From Pogostemon cablin (Eukaryota; Streptophyta; Magnoliopsida; Lamiales; Lamiaceae), in NCBI GenBank assembly GCA_023678885.1, contig CM042985.1:4018985-4082984 (forward strand): 64,000 nt of DNA. The letters run 5' to 3'. The notes beneath the pieces were generated by a model that was not told the DNA's origin, did no database searches, and was given only the letters and a program-made list of their open reading frames with translations. The position numbers and the translations under genes were made by a program. Positions 35,600 through 47,669 of this stretch are shown piece after piece. Positions within the stretch are counted from its first letter, which is position 1; each line of letters starts with the position of its first letter.

Positions 35600-38500
35600 T
35601 ACTTGTTTAAAATGAATCTGCACACAAACACATTAAAGGTACGTGGTATGCATAGAAGTTTTTTTATTTTTTAATATAAATATTACTATATATATACTAC
35701 TGATACTCATTATGTAAGATTTTCGTTCGATCTAATATAATTCCCTTGCACGAATTACACCGTTTATTTAAAATAAATAAATCTATATAAAATTAATAAA
35801 TTTCAAATCAACATTATCTAATAAATATGAAGTATGATATACTCAATTGAAATAATATATTTTAGTCTACTAATTCACTATTTCATAATTAGTGCCAGAC
35901 AAATTAATAATGGTCATAAACAAAATACATTGAACACTATTATTACATATTTTGCCGACTAAGCATAATATTCTGTACACTATTTTATTTAATTTATATT
36001 TTCTTCAAATTCATATAGATGAAATATATTTTTAAGTGTTCTATTTTGTTGTTTAACTTAATTAGGCCACATTATTACTAGAGTCTGCGATTATTAAAAT
36101 GTTTAAAATGATCATGTCATTATAATCAAGCAATATATAATCCACAAACTTGAGATTCATAATAAATTTACATCTAATAATTAATAAAACTTTGTATTGT
36201 TGAATTCAAAATTAATATTTTAACATATATAAGTGGGTAAAGGTAGCTAAAGAAGTGGATGATGGAGAGAGATTTGTGATTGGTTGGACTGCTGTATGTG
36301 CATCCATACCTAATTAATACTCAAAAAATTAATAATATATATTTGTGGTCTAAATCTAAATCTAAAGAATTCATTGGATGATAGAACAGTGAAGTCATCA
36401 TCAGCATCTTTGTTCTTAGATTATTATTATTTCCCTCATTTGTATAATCTAAAGTTGATCCCCTTTTCCCTCACTTGTCTCTTTTGGCCTCCAACATCAA
36501 GTCAAATGTTATTCATGTCTCACTACTTCATTCATCCTTGATTTAACAAAGAACTAAAATGTGGTTTAAGTTATCTCATCTTTCTTTGAATATATTAAGG
36601 AAATGACAAGAAACAAACGATCACATATACTTATACAGCCATATTTCTTTGCAACATATTATGCACACCATTTTCAATAATGGGTTAAAAATTAATTACT
36701 ACTATATTTAAGAATTTATATTAAGTCATAAAAGTCAAAATTAAACCTTAGAGCTACGCTTGCGTAAGACTGTCTTTACGTTTTGTTAAATAGTTATGAT
36801 CACTTTTTTATTTATACTACTAATTGTTCATAAAACAATCAACTACGCTGATATCACTTTTTATTAACATGTTATCATTTCTTATCCGTTTCATAAAAGT
36901 CTTCCCGCATGACACAAGTATTTGTCTGGACTTCACGAGTAAAATAAGATAATGTGAATTACATGGATCCATATTTACCCGTTGCAACAGATTGGATAAA
37001 ATTAGGGTTATTTAGGCAGGCTAGATTTTAGTTGTTCAAAACTTGAGATACCAAAATAGCATATCTATACGTATAAGCATAAGGAGAAATTTTTCCTAGA
37101 TACACTCGAATGAAGAAGAGACTTGGAGGGAAGGATGTCCTAAAAATAGGCAACAGAAGAATCAAATCAAATAGAGAGAGTGGTGGTGAATTGATCTATT
37201 ACCTAGATTCTCTCTCACTTGCTCCACACCATTTGCCTTTTGACGCCAATGCCACTACCAATCTACCCCTAGTTTTTACAGTCTCTCTTTCTCAAGTTCT
37301 CTGTTTTCGGACATTATTTATTTTTATTGTTCTTTAAATTAAAAAAGTTTTTTTTAGGTATAATTTGATATTTTTAAGTAATAATATAAATAACTTGAAA
37401 AGTAGTATATTATATTTGTTAGGTGTTATTAGATTGATTGAATACTTTTATTTTTAAGGTGGGAAGGTTGTTATTGAATATTTTTTATAATAAGGTATAA
37501 AAGTTTTATGAAATGAAAAGTTCAAGTATATATTAATGGGCGATGTACATGGTTCTAGTTCTAGTCATATAGGCACTAGCTACTAAATTGGCGGCACGCT
37601 CTCCACTCATTATTAATCATGCTACTTCCATGTAATATCAATGTATTTTTTTATGTAAATTAAATAATATTATTATTTTATGTGTGGCGAGTAATTATAT
37701 TAGTAGATGTTGTGGGTTTCATATTTTATTTGTATTAGGAAGGTATGGGTTCCATATGTCTGAAAAGAAAATAGATATAGACAAAGGGTAGGCGGCCCAA
37801 AATAATAAAATGGATAGATTAAGGATGGATAGGGGGAGTATTACCAAAATTAGACTAAGTTTCTTGTGACATGATAATTATGTGAAATTTATTAAAGTAT
37901 GATTGTTATATAGGTAGAGTGATTATTTGTAATTAAAGTGCAATTTTTTAAAGTATGATAAATAATGCTTAATATATGATTTTACAATTTTATAATACTA
38001 CTATAATTTAGTGTAAACATAATAAGTACTCTCTCCGTCCTATTGAAACGTACGTGTTTTGATCCGTCTCAATACAAAGTGTGCATTTCCCTTTTTGATA
38101 AAGAGGACCCTCATATATTAATTATTTATCTCTCTATGGGCCCACATATCATACTAATATATTTACCCATTTTACATTTATATATTATTTCTCTCATCTC
38201 ACTACACATCAAAATATTATATTTCTTAATCAACGTGCAAAAGCAAACGTGTACATTGTAACGGGACGGATGGAGTATATTTTAATAATGGATCAATATG
38301 TCTTACGCTATCCCTTGAACATGTTGTTCTTCGAAATTTTTATTTTTTTAAATAAAAGAGTATATCTTATCAAGGAAATAATTTAATTTAATAATTTTTA
38401 TCAATAATTCATAAAATAAATAAATAAAATGAATAATAATTTTAATTAAAAAAAACTCCATTTCACTTACAGAAAATATGATATTATTTCTTAAGAAAAT

Positions 38501-40567
38501 GATTTTACATAAATTAATTGTTTCATATTATAAAAATTTGGGTTAACAATATGCATGAATCTTTAGGCAATTGAGTGGGTCATGTCTGGAATACTATGCA
38601 TGAAGTTAATACTATGTGAAATTGAATGGGTGTACTAAACTCAATACATGTATTGATCTACACACTATTTTTCATATAATCTTATGGTATTAATTAATTA
38701 TTTTCATTCCTGCGAATTCTATACTATTTTAACCCTACAATTTTTTTTTTAAATTTGATATTTATCAAATGGTATAATTATATTTTCTCTCTCTATTTAT
38801 TTATATACTTTTGATTTAATGATGTATGAAACGGTTCAGCATAATACTATATGGTGTAAGCATTATTTTCCCTCACATGATAGGATCACTTATTCCATCT
38901 TTTATATCATTATCATTCTTTAATTTATTCGTAAGATTTTCAAGTGTTTAATTAAGATATACTATTTAAATATATATATATTACGAAACATGAAGTGAAA
39001 TATATTACGGAATAATATTTCCATATAGACAGCTTTTTGGAAGTTTATATGTAAGCTATTTCCTACTTTCTTCCTTGGAAAAAGACTTTACACCCAATAT
39101 TTCCAAAGTTTCCAAAGGCTGCTCAATCATATCTATGAAAATTGGGTAGAGATTTCTTGCTCCAAGATTGTGTTCCATACAATCGTTCTAAGGCACAAGA
39201 TAAAATACACATGTTTTACAAATTAAAAAATACTGATATATTTTTTACATCGTCTTGAAATATAAGATGTATCACAATGTTGAAGTATTAGTAGGGGATC
39301 TGATTTCAAGAAAATCGGGCTCTCTTATTAATTTTATTTATTTAGTGCCACATGTGGATTTGGATAATTAGGTATATCTTACAATACTATATTCCATATA
39401 TATGACTATCTACTTTGGTACCTTTCGTTTCCTCTTTCATCACATAATACAAAGTTAAATGAGGTTCATTTACTCAATTCTTATGCAATCTTTAATTTAA
39501 TTACTGTTTTTTGAATCAAATCCTTAATAAAAATGTTTATTTATGCCGAAATTTCTATTATACCAGCATTTGGGCTTTTATTGATACTAATTAAAAAACG
39601 AATAATGAATATATATCGCCAGTTTCTAATTTACGTGACTGATTATAATTTAGTATAATGTCACTAAAGACATGCAATTGTACGATAAATACCACGAGAT
39701 TCGATCGAAAATTGCAATTTCACCAAATAAAATATATATACTCACCCGTCACGACTTCACGTTTAATGCTTTAAATTTTTTTTTATTTATATTTTTTTTA
39801 ATGATTTACTATTTTAAATAATAATTTTTTTAAAAAATAGTTTGTATAATATATAGGTTAGGGAAAATGTGACAAATTTAAAATTAAAATGCATTTTGAT
39901 TTTGACGTTGTTAATTTTTATTTTTTAAAAAAGAATTTTAATTTGTAGGACAATCAAATCAAATAAAAACACTATAAATAATTTTATGGGATAAATAATA
40001 ATTATTCATGAACGGTAATAACCGTAAATCACAATAAATAAACTACAAATTAAGTGCAATTAAGTATCCTAACTAATTAAGTACTCCATATTGTATGTAC
40101 ACATATGAGCATTTTTCACACTAATTAGTGAAAGTAATTACCAAAGGCAATTGAGAGTAGCCTTTCCTAGTGCAATTCTTGCAAAAGCATTACTTAAATA
40201 TTTTATCAATTCATGATCAATTCTTTAATAATAAATCGATCGAATTAATTCACATGGACGTAATATAAATTTAAGAAACATACAATAGGAAATCGATGGT
40301 CTTATCCGATTTTATTACACACTATTTAAATTTCTTGAAAGAAAGTTTGCCAATAGGGCAAGCACAAATTAAAGAATCACACTTTATAAAACTTTTTAGG
40401 ACAGTGGAATTCATAATTTCTTCAATTCTCCACCTTTCCATGCTCGAAACACCACTAAATTCTCTTTAAATTCTTTAAAAATTCCCTATGCTTCTTACAC
40501 TACCATTTTTAATATTCCAATTTGTACCAAGTTAGAGTTGACAAAGAATTGCTTCATTATTCCACTG
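35600..40567. other. AT-rich intergenic region upstream of the phosphatase
   Basis: No gene recognised over about 5 kb. It contains a degenerate TTATCACTTTT-type MITE at about 36750-36925, a partial GTCTCAC-family relic at about 37850-38020 and a Stowaway-like copy listed separately. A short frame at 37110-37337 has no family support. Confidence 0.55.
38029..38275. mobile_element. Stowaway-like MITE with TA target duplication
   Basis: Left CTCTCTCCGTCCTATTGAAA; the right end as reverse complement is CTCCATCCGTCCCGTTACAA; flanked by TA. Confidence 0.75.
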
Positions 40568-40616
40568 CCACGTGGCCCTGCACCAACTCCCCCCTTATCT
40601 TCTTCTATATATATTC
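40568..40616 (+). promoter_or_regulatory. G-box and TATA box of the acid phosphatase gene
   Basis: A perfect palindromic G-box core CCACGTGG (40568-40575) lies about 30 bp before the TATA sequence CTATATATATTC (40605-40616). This predicts a start near 40645 and a leader of about 270 nt before intron removal. A GTAGTATT donor after CTCATG (about 40716) and TTTCTAG (about 40893) suggest a 5'-UTR intron that contains a (CT)n run. G-boxes bind bZIP/bHLH factors (light, ABA, jasmonate), so such control is inference. Confidence 0.6.
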
Positions 40617-40916
40617 ACCTCCCTTTATTTTATCTTATTCTCATTTAATTTCTCAGAAGATTCACAGGGTGAGAAGAAGACGCTCTCAGCGTCTTCCTCG
40701 ATATTCTCTTCTCATGGTAGTATTCCTTTCTTCTCTCTCTCTCTCTTAATTCCTACTGCTATATATATACATACAATAAAATCTCCATTTCTTTAATCAA
40801 CTCACTTTAATCATTGTTCGTTTTGCATGCATGTGATTTAATTTGCATTTTGCTCACTCCAATTTGGGAAATTTTAGTGATTGCTGATTTCTAGGGTTTT
40901 TAATTTGGGGATAATT

Positions 40917-42003
40917 ATGATTGCGTCGACCATGCAGCGAATCAGGGAGGCGATCGCGTTTGTGATCTTAACGATATGCTCGAAGGCGGCGAACTCGCGG
41001 CCGTTCTGGTGGCCGAGCGACAACGCGGAGGCGTCCGGCTACTGCCTGAGCTGGCGGTTGGCGGTGGAGGCGAACAACATCAGAGCGTGGCGGACGGTCC
41101 CCACGCAGTGTTCCCGCCACGTGGAGGCGTACATGATCGGCGGCCAGTATTACAGAGACGTCGGCCTCATTGTAGATAACATCTGCACCTACATTGACAC
41201 CATTTCCTTCTCCGACGACGGATTCGACGCCTGGATCCTCGACGTCGACGATACCTGCATTTCCAATCTCTTCTACTACAAAGGAAAGCGTTACGGGTAA
41301 GCCATAATTAATCCAAAATTAAATTTATTTTAATTAATTATTTTCTATTCATTAGGCCCTGAATTATAAAGGTATCACATATTGTCTCCCGTTTTATTAT
41401 TTCAAGACTTGAATTCAGGCTCTGAATTGATTGTTAACATAATTCAGCGATAGTTTATCTATTTTTTGGGCAAAAAAATCTATTTATTGAATTCAAATCA
41501 ATTTACACCTTCGAATCGAATTCAGATGCGAACCGTTTGATCCATCTGGATTCAAAGCGTGGGCATTGAACGGAGGTTGCCCTGCGATTCCAGATGTTCT
41601 GAGATTATTCAACAAGTTGATCCAAACAGGGTTTAAGGTGTTCCTGGTGACGGGCAGGGATGCGGAGACACTCGGGCAGATTACCGTTGAGAATTTGGAA
41701 AACCAGGGGTATTTTGGGTACGAGCGTCTCATTTTAAGGTACACCCGTCGCTATCCTATTGGATGTGTTCATTTTTAAGATCTAACTAATTACAATTAAT
41801 TAAGGGTGATTAATGTCTTAAATAGGACTGCTGCGTACAAGGGTCAAGGAGCAGTAATGTACAAGTCAGCAATACGTAAGCAGTTGGTAGAAGAAGGATA
41901 TAGAATATGGGGCAACACTGGAGATCAGTGGAGTGATCTTCAAGGGGAGTATACAGGGAATCGAACCTTTAAGCTTCCTAATCCTATGTACTTTGTCCCT
42001 TAA
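40917..42003 (+). CDS. HAD-superfamily acid phosphatase (VSP/acid phosphatase 1 type)
   Basis: Three exons, 40917-41296, 41526-41738, 41826-42003, give 256 aa, the usual size. The N-terminus has a hydrophobic stretch (AIAFVILTICSKAANS) consistent with a signal peptide; translation could also start at the in-frame Met at 40932. HAD motifs are intact: DVDDT near residue 109-113 (nucleophile and acid/base Asp), FLVTGRD (motif II), the lysine in AVMYKSAIRK (motif III) and GDQWSDL (motif IV). The family hydrolyses phosphomonoesters and includes vegetative storage proteins of vacuole or apoplast. Retention of both motif-I aspartates argues for an active enzyme rather than a pure storage form. Confidence 0.95.
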
Positions 42004-42334
42004 TTACGTACACTTTTATTAATTAAATAGTATAAACTTTTATTTTTATTACATGGGGGGTATTTAGCTTAGAATCTATGTCGTGTTTGACTTTATGTAA
42101 AGTCAAGAAATACCTGTATTTGTATCACTTATCACCAACCATATTGCAGCATTGTTGCACTAAAAGGGTAGCAAGGATTCCCTTTTTGAAATAAACTATG
42201 ATTATGTTTTGCTTCACCATCCAATTAACTTTATATTATCAACAAATTAATAATGCTGAAAAGATATGATGAATAGTGCTCAATTTTTGTGGTAGTTGAT
42301 TATAGGACGTTTTAAGATACAATAGGATATAACT
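42004..42334. other. Convergent 3' region between phosphatase and NPH3-like genes
   Basis: AT-rich 3'-UTR/terminator region of the phosphatase. No gene is seen before the hairpin that closes the NPH3-like gene. Confidence 0.6.
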
Positions 42335-42449
42335 TATGACTTATACATACCCCGAAAACAACCCGATTCCTCTATTACAAACTGTGTTTCGTTGTCTCTC
42401 GACGACGAAACATTATTTGGAATCGAGGATGTCGGGGGTATGTACAAGC
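42335..42449 (-). repeat. Imperfect inverted repeat at the NPH3-like stop codon
   Basis: Arms of about 50-60 nt face each other around a four-base loop (TCTC at about 42397). Paired blocks include TACATACCCCG with CGGGGGTATGTA, CGATTCC with GGAATCG, and TGTTTCGTTGTC with GACGACGAAACA. The right arm reaches the TAG stop codon of the NPH3-like gene, so the hairpin is the beginning of its 3' UTR. It could act on mRNA processing or stability, or be a relic of a foldback element. Confidence 0.65.
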
Positions 42450-45030
42450 TAAGATATAGAATGCCTCTTAGTCCTCCTCCCATTTTTGCCTTCAGTTGGT
42501 TTGTTCTTCTTCCCCCACTTGTGTTGTTTTCCTCCATCTTGACCCTTGAATATACCAATTCTTCCAATCCCTTTAGATATAGATGTTAACAAGGTTTTCC
42601 CTTGCCTAGATTTATCAATCATACCCTGTTTCATCACCACTTGTTCTTTTTCAAGATCACTCAGCCTTACCCTCATTCTTGATATCTCCAGCTTCAGCTC
42701 CCGATTCTCTCGCCTCAATGAAGCATATGTGTCTCGTGGGGACATGGCAGCGCTCGGCACCCCACTGCTCATTTTCTGTGACATCAAACCCTCTCCACAG
42801 CTTCCCGAGAGAGCATTCTTTAACCGGAGCTGCTCAAAATAGAGGACACGGACTACCAGATGGACCGGGAGTCTGTCGTTTTGGGCAGCATGGTTGCACG
42901 CTTCTTGGGACAGCTTTTGGCAGTCGATAAACTTGCACAACTTCTTGGACTCGTGTTCCTTCAGCATCGGATGCGCCTGGCGAATGGGAAAAGACAAGAC
43001 CATATACATTGAGAAATGCAGTAGATATATACAATGCAACTTCTTTGCTTTAAACACTAGGTTCATATATCAATGTTTTTACCTTTAAGTAGATGTCGAT
43101 GGCCCTGTAGAGTCCATCATCGATAACACGAGCATAATCGGGTAGCACTTCGATCATGGAAATGAACTTTGGAAGGCTCAAATAGGGATCAGGAGCAATT
43201 TCAGCTAAATATGCATCAACAAGTCTCCCAACTTTCAGCAAGCATCCATGGCTTGGGGATCCCATTTCTTCCGATTCGTACCCACATTCTTCCTTCTCTT
43301 CTTCATCGATTCGTTGCAAGAACTGTACTAGAATCTGATGGATCGTATCAACGTCAAACAAGGAATCTCCAGCCTGTATTGAAGGTATAAGCAGATCATC
43401 CAGCAATGCAATTTCTAACCTGTAGGCAATCCTCTTCTCGAGCTCAAGCCTACAAGCTAACGTTGCATCGACCATAATGGCCACCCTCGTCATCCCAAAC
43501 AAGAAATTCAATGGAATCGAAGAGCTTTTCTCTGTGGGTAATAAAGTTGCCAGTGATTCCACAATTGATTTTTGGCCACTCTCGAACACACACTGAGTTG
43601 TTCTTGCTGGATTCCATATTTGAGGTTTCCCAATACCTTTTAATGATGTTTGAGCATAATGCATCAAAGAAGCAACTATACTGTCCGTTCGAACGCCACT
43701 TTGTCCCATTGCACTAATGACTCTACAATAAAAGTCTATTCCCAACTCACTGAGGTCTTCAACCCACCACTCAAGACACCTATCTTTGAGTTCTAACGAA
43801 CCGCTATGACAATCTAAACTTGATAAACCCAATACCAGCTGTTCCTTACAAGCATTACGAGCAATAGCACTAATACATCTCTCTGGAATTCCTATTTCAT
43901 CAGCAAGAGGTAGTAAGTTCTCACAGGAAGATAGTACCTCAACTGATTTTTCGAGACTTTGACATACAACTTCAGTTAGATAGGTTTCTGTACGTTCGAT
44001 GAGGTTCTCGTCTTGGTAATCATCCGTCATCTCCAAATACTCTGCAACACAGCGCAGAGGGGCAACATTCGTTGTCGTGATCACAAAATTCATGCCATAA
44101 CAAAACTTTGCTGCAAGTTCAAAGGTTTCCGGCCCACCCGGCAAGTTAGTGAGTTCAAGCTTTGATAGACTTGCATTTTTCGCCTCCGCCACCAGCTTAC
44201 GGAGTTTCCTACTCCGAGCTACCAAAGGGAACTTTTCCAATCAAAGGAGTGAAAACAATTGTTAGATCACTTCATTTAATACTCAGAAGGTAAATTTTCT
44301 TTACTCAACACAGAGCAATTTTGTTGTATTAAACAAGACAGTAATATCACCTTATGCAATAGAAAGGACTCTCCATCGACAACGATTGTGATGTCCCCAG
44401 CAACATCAGAGAAAATACTGCATACACACAAATGGAACCATCAACACGAATTCAGGTGGAACACGAACAAGATCAAACAAGCTTTCGAACCATTTGCATT
44501 CAATAAAAGCACAAGATCATCAGGTTGCCTTAAGATGTAATTTGTCAAGGGCCCAACAACAACTACATTGTCATTATACGAAATCATAGAAGAGATATTT
44601 TCCTTAACAAGCACAACTAGGAATTAGAAAAGATTGATCTAATGGTATAGAAGCTGATCAAATCTACTTTATAATGTTGTCATGGGGTTAGCACAACTTT
44701 CTCTTGTCAATAAATGGATCAATCAGAGAGGCATTTTCATGACTATGATTAACTACAATATCAAGCAATGCTGTAATAAAAAAAGCATAACAAATCTGAG
44801 ATATGCTTTCACAATAACCTAAAATTTGTTCAACAAATTTACAATATAAGTAGACAAGAAAGCTCAATGAAATCTAGTACTCCCAGAAATGGCTATCCCC
44901 TTTGAAAGCAACAAAATAAACCTGATGAGAGAGAGAGAAGTGAATACCGATTGGCAAAGGAAGTGGAGAACTTGGGAGTGGAGGTGGGTGAAGGGTTGTG
45001 AGAGGAGGAGAGAGATTGCTCCCACACCAT
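42449..45030 (-). CDS. NPH3/RPT2-family BTB protein
   Basis: Four exons, 44948-45030, 44351-44417, 43083-44231, 42449-42976, give 608 aa, typical for the family. A BTB/POZ domain (about 28-130) opens with SDVAGDITIVVDGESFLLHK and contains KFPLVARSRKL and CYGMNF. The NPH3 domain (about 190-500) includes DRCLEWWVEDLSELGIDFY, LLPTEKSSSIPLNFLFGM, LPDYARVIDDGLYRAIDIYL and the block HAAQNDRLPVHLVVRVLYFEQ. A coiled coil follows (LRRENRELKLEISRMRVRL), then a basic tail. Family members are substrate adaptors for CUL3 ubiquitin ligases in phototropin or auxin-transport signalling at the plasma membrane. The first exon (MVWEQS...) was found by splicing in phase 2 to exon 2. I cannot name the orthologue. 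A second copy of its first exon lies at 48037-48104. Confidence 0.93.
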
Positions 45031-45205
45031 TACAATTGGTTGATGTTCTTCTTACAAGAATCAAACTTCACACTGCCTAATCTAAACAACAGTGAAATGC
45101 AATGAGGAATCAATCATTCAGGAGAGAAGGCAAGGCCCCAAACAAAGTTAATTCAACAAGGAGCCCACTTTTCCATAAAGTGCAAAAAATTCAAGAATTG
45201 GCAAA

Positions 45206-46050
45206 GGGTGTGGCTATTCGTACCACGATTTTACTAAATGCACCCCAATTACTAGATGTACCCACATAATTTAATGAAATATAAATCTTTTACTAAACAT
45301 ACCCCATTTATGACACTTTTATCCTTTTAACTTAACCACCATAAATAATTCGTAAGTGCATTTTCATACCATATATTCATTGGGATTTATGTGAATCAGT
45401 ATTCAGTTTTAAAACAGAATAAAAATATCATTAATTAATAGAGTTTATATCTTGATTCTCTTTCATGGTGGAGCATTTGGAGAACAAAACATCAAAAAAC
45501 CAAGAAAAGTAATACGAATGAAATGAGCAACTGCTTCCATTGATACACTGTCCAGCTTCCCATCACATCCCTCATTCAATTCACCCATCATCCTCCTCTC
45601 TCTATCATAATGAATGACCTCCTGCCTCTCGTCTTCTACTACCACTTCCTCCAATATCTTGACCAGAAGGTCAGAAAGAACACCCCTTTTCCTGCGTCCA
45701 TGTCTGAATTCACCATAATTAACTCATCAAATGGCCTGCTCTGTTTGGTCATACTCTTCTGTCTAATTCCATCTACTTGTAGAATCCCTTCACATGGCTT
45801 TTTAAAATTCGATTTCCAAAACACATATTAGGGTTTAAACACCATACTTGTTTAACAAATTAAGAATTAAAATTTGATTGCGATACAGAGATTTATTTTT
45901 AGGGTTTGTGGACGATTATATTTGGAAAATTTGAGTTGGAATAATTAATAATTTTAAAAAGGATATTTATGTCTTACTAATTAAGGGTATTCTAGTCTTA
46001 CTTATTTATGGGGTGCGTCAAGTAAAATCGGTGGTGCGAATAGCCACCCC
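45206..46050. mobile_element. MULE-like element (845 bp) with 9-bp target duplication
   Basis: Ends GGGTGTGGCTATTCGTACCA and (reverse complement) GGGGTGGCTATTCGCACCAC, with inverted repeats of about 28 bp. It is flanked by ATTGGCAAA (45197-45205) and ATTGGCATA (46051-46059). Copy B of the segmental duplication has the uninterrupted site (AATTGGCAAAATGCATT at about 48269), so the insertion is defined on both sides. The interior has no transposase. A plus-strand frame at 45610-45831 contains SEFTIINSSNGLLCL, which resembles the start of an F-box-associated domain, so gene-fragment capture (Pack-MULE) is possible but weakly supported. Confidence 0.8.
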
Positions 46051-46139
46051 ATTGGCATATTGCATTAAAAGGGAAAGGAAAAGAACATCATGTTATCAAC
46101 CGTTTCGAAATTTATTTCATCCATATTACGACCCACATA

Positions 46140-46403
46140 CTCCCTCCGTCCCAAAATTGATTGCACTGTTACTGTAGATACGGAGTTTAAGAAATGTTGA
46201 CTTTTTAGGAGTATTGTGGTATTTTTAGGTAATAAATAAATTATAAAGTATGTTATGTGTGTTAGGTGGGTGTGATAAAGTTGTAATTAAGATAAATTTT
46301 TAGGGGTGGGGATTGATGTGATATTTCCTTTTTCGGAAATGTGCAATTTATTTTTGAACGGATAAATGTGGAAAGTGTGTAATCAATTTTGGGATTGAGG
46401 GAG
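46140..46403. mobile_element. Stowaway-like MITE with paralogous empty site
   Basis: Starts CTCCCTCCGTCCCAAAATTG, and the right end is its inverse (AATTTTGGGATTGAGGGAG), flanked by TA. In copy B the corresponding place (about 48350-48362) reads CCCACATATTATATAATT without the insert. Confidence 0.88.
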
Positions 46404-46877
46404 TATTACACTACATAATTTAAAATTGTAAAGAAAATATAACAAAGCGATTATAAGGAGAAGGAATGCAGATTACTTACAACAGAATTTACCTTTTTCT
46501 TGTTTTCCCATAAGCTCCTTTGGCTTTTCATTGCTTTGTCTGGTTCTAGTGAAATGGATTGTCTCTTTAATTTTACTTTTTCTTTGTTTATTTAAATGTC
46601 TCTTTTTTTTAATACTCCTATGAGTATTTTTTAAAGAGTGAAGGAGCCTATGTTAATTTTTTTTAAGATGTATTAAAGCTGTTTTTAGAAAATATATATT
46701 TGAAATTTCGAATTAAATAACATGCGTTACTGATTTTGGACAAGGCAGAGTTGGTTTTCATGAAGTGGCTTGTCGTGGTATCATCTCTTTCTTCATTAGT
46801 TTTCTGCAAAATGTCGCTATTTAAACCTTTTTTTTTCTTAAAAAATAAATAAATAAGAGGTAATAATATATGCATGG

Positions 46878-47152
46878 TAGGTCTTGCATGAGACCGTCTA
46901 ACGTGAGACCATTTTACCGTCTCACGTGAGACCATTTTTCACTTTGAAATAGTTATTACTTTCGCTATAAATCGTTATCACTTTCGTTATATAATGTTAT
47001 CACTTTTTATTTACATTATAAATTGTTCATGAAAGTACATTTTCACTTTTTATTAATTTATTATCACTTTTCTTCATAAAAGTTATCACTTTATGACCGT
47101 TTTACATCACTCTCACGTAAATCCTTACGTGAGACGGTGTCACACAAGTCTG
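46878..47152. mobile_element. MITE, GTCTCAC/TTATCACTTTT family
   Basis: Left GTCTTGCATGAGACCGTC and right end (reverse complement GACTTGTGTGACACCGTC) form inverted ends. The interior repeats TTATCACTTT. A similar element lies at 61774-62000 and a short remnant of its left end is at 48796-48830 in copy B. A (TA)n run follows at about 47170-47211. Confidence 0.65.
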
Positions 47153-47166
47153 TGCCTATATGCATT

Positions 47167-47220
<54 letters not shown>

Positions 47221-47669
47221 TGAGGTTGATAATAATTGAGATAAGAAAATGGCCAAATACGGGCATTATGGGGAATTGGGAAGCATGTAAGAATTTGAAA
47301 ATAAAACACGCAGTTAGATGATGAAAAATGACCAAATTATTGGATGGGAGAATCTCAGCAGCTTTTGTCCCTTTTGCCTTCTCAATTTATTTTCCAACAT
47401 TAAGCTGAGATATATTGATGACAATAACCAACTCATAAACATTACCCTAAATATAATTTCAAGTGACGTAAATCGTGTAACATTAATTCAGGTAAACTCT
47501 ACGACATGAAAGTATTGAATAAATGGCATTTAAGTGAATGATAAAATTTTTACCCGAAATATTTCCTCACGGATGTGAATAGATCACAAATTTAGAACAA
47601 ATTTTTCCAAATTATGAAGAATTTCACAATTTTCAGGGAATAGATCACATCAATTCATCATGATCAAGC

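Larger units (their letters stand above)
44449..47519. repeat. Tandem segmental duplication, copy A (NPH3-like promoter, exon 1, intron 1)
   Basis: Matches 47670-49390 in the same orientation and order: part of intron 1 (from GGTGGAACACGAACAAGATC), exon 1, 5' flank, and a distal block ending CTCTACGACATGAA. Copy A is longer because it holds a MULE-like insertion (45206-46050), a Stowaway-like MITE (46140-46403) and a fuller GTCTCAC/TTATCACTTTT element (46878-47152). Exon 2 is not part of the duplicated unit. Confidence 0.88.

Noticed and set aside
36255..36440. Possible microRNA precursor (GGTTGGACTGCTGTATGTG, GTCATCATCAGCATCTTTG)
   Set aside because: No convincing complementary arm or match to a plant miRNA family that I know could be found by eye.
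45463..45654. 63-codon minus-strand frame inside the MULE-like element
   Set aside because: Acidic, no family resemblance; overlaps the plus-strand frame that has at least a weak F-box-associated match.
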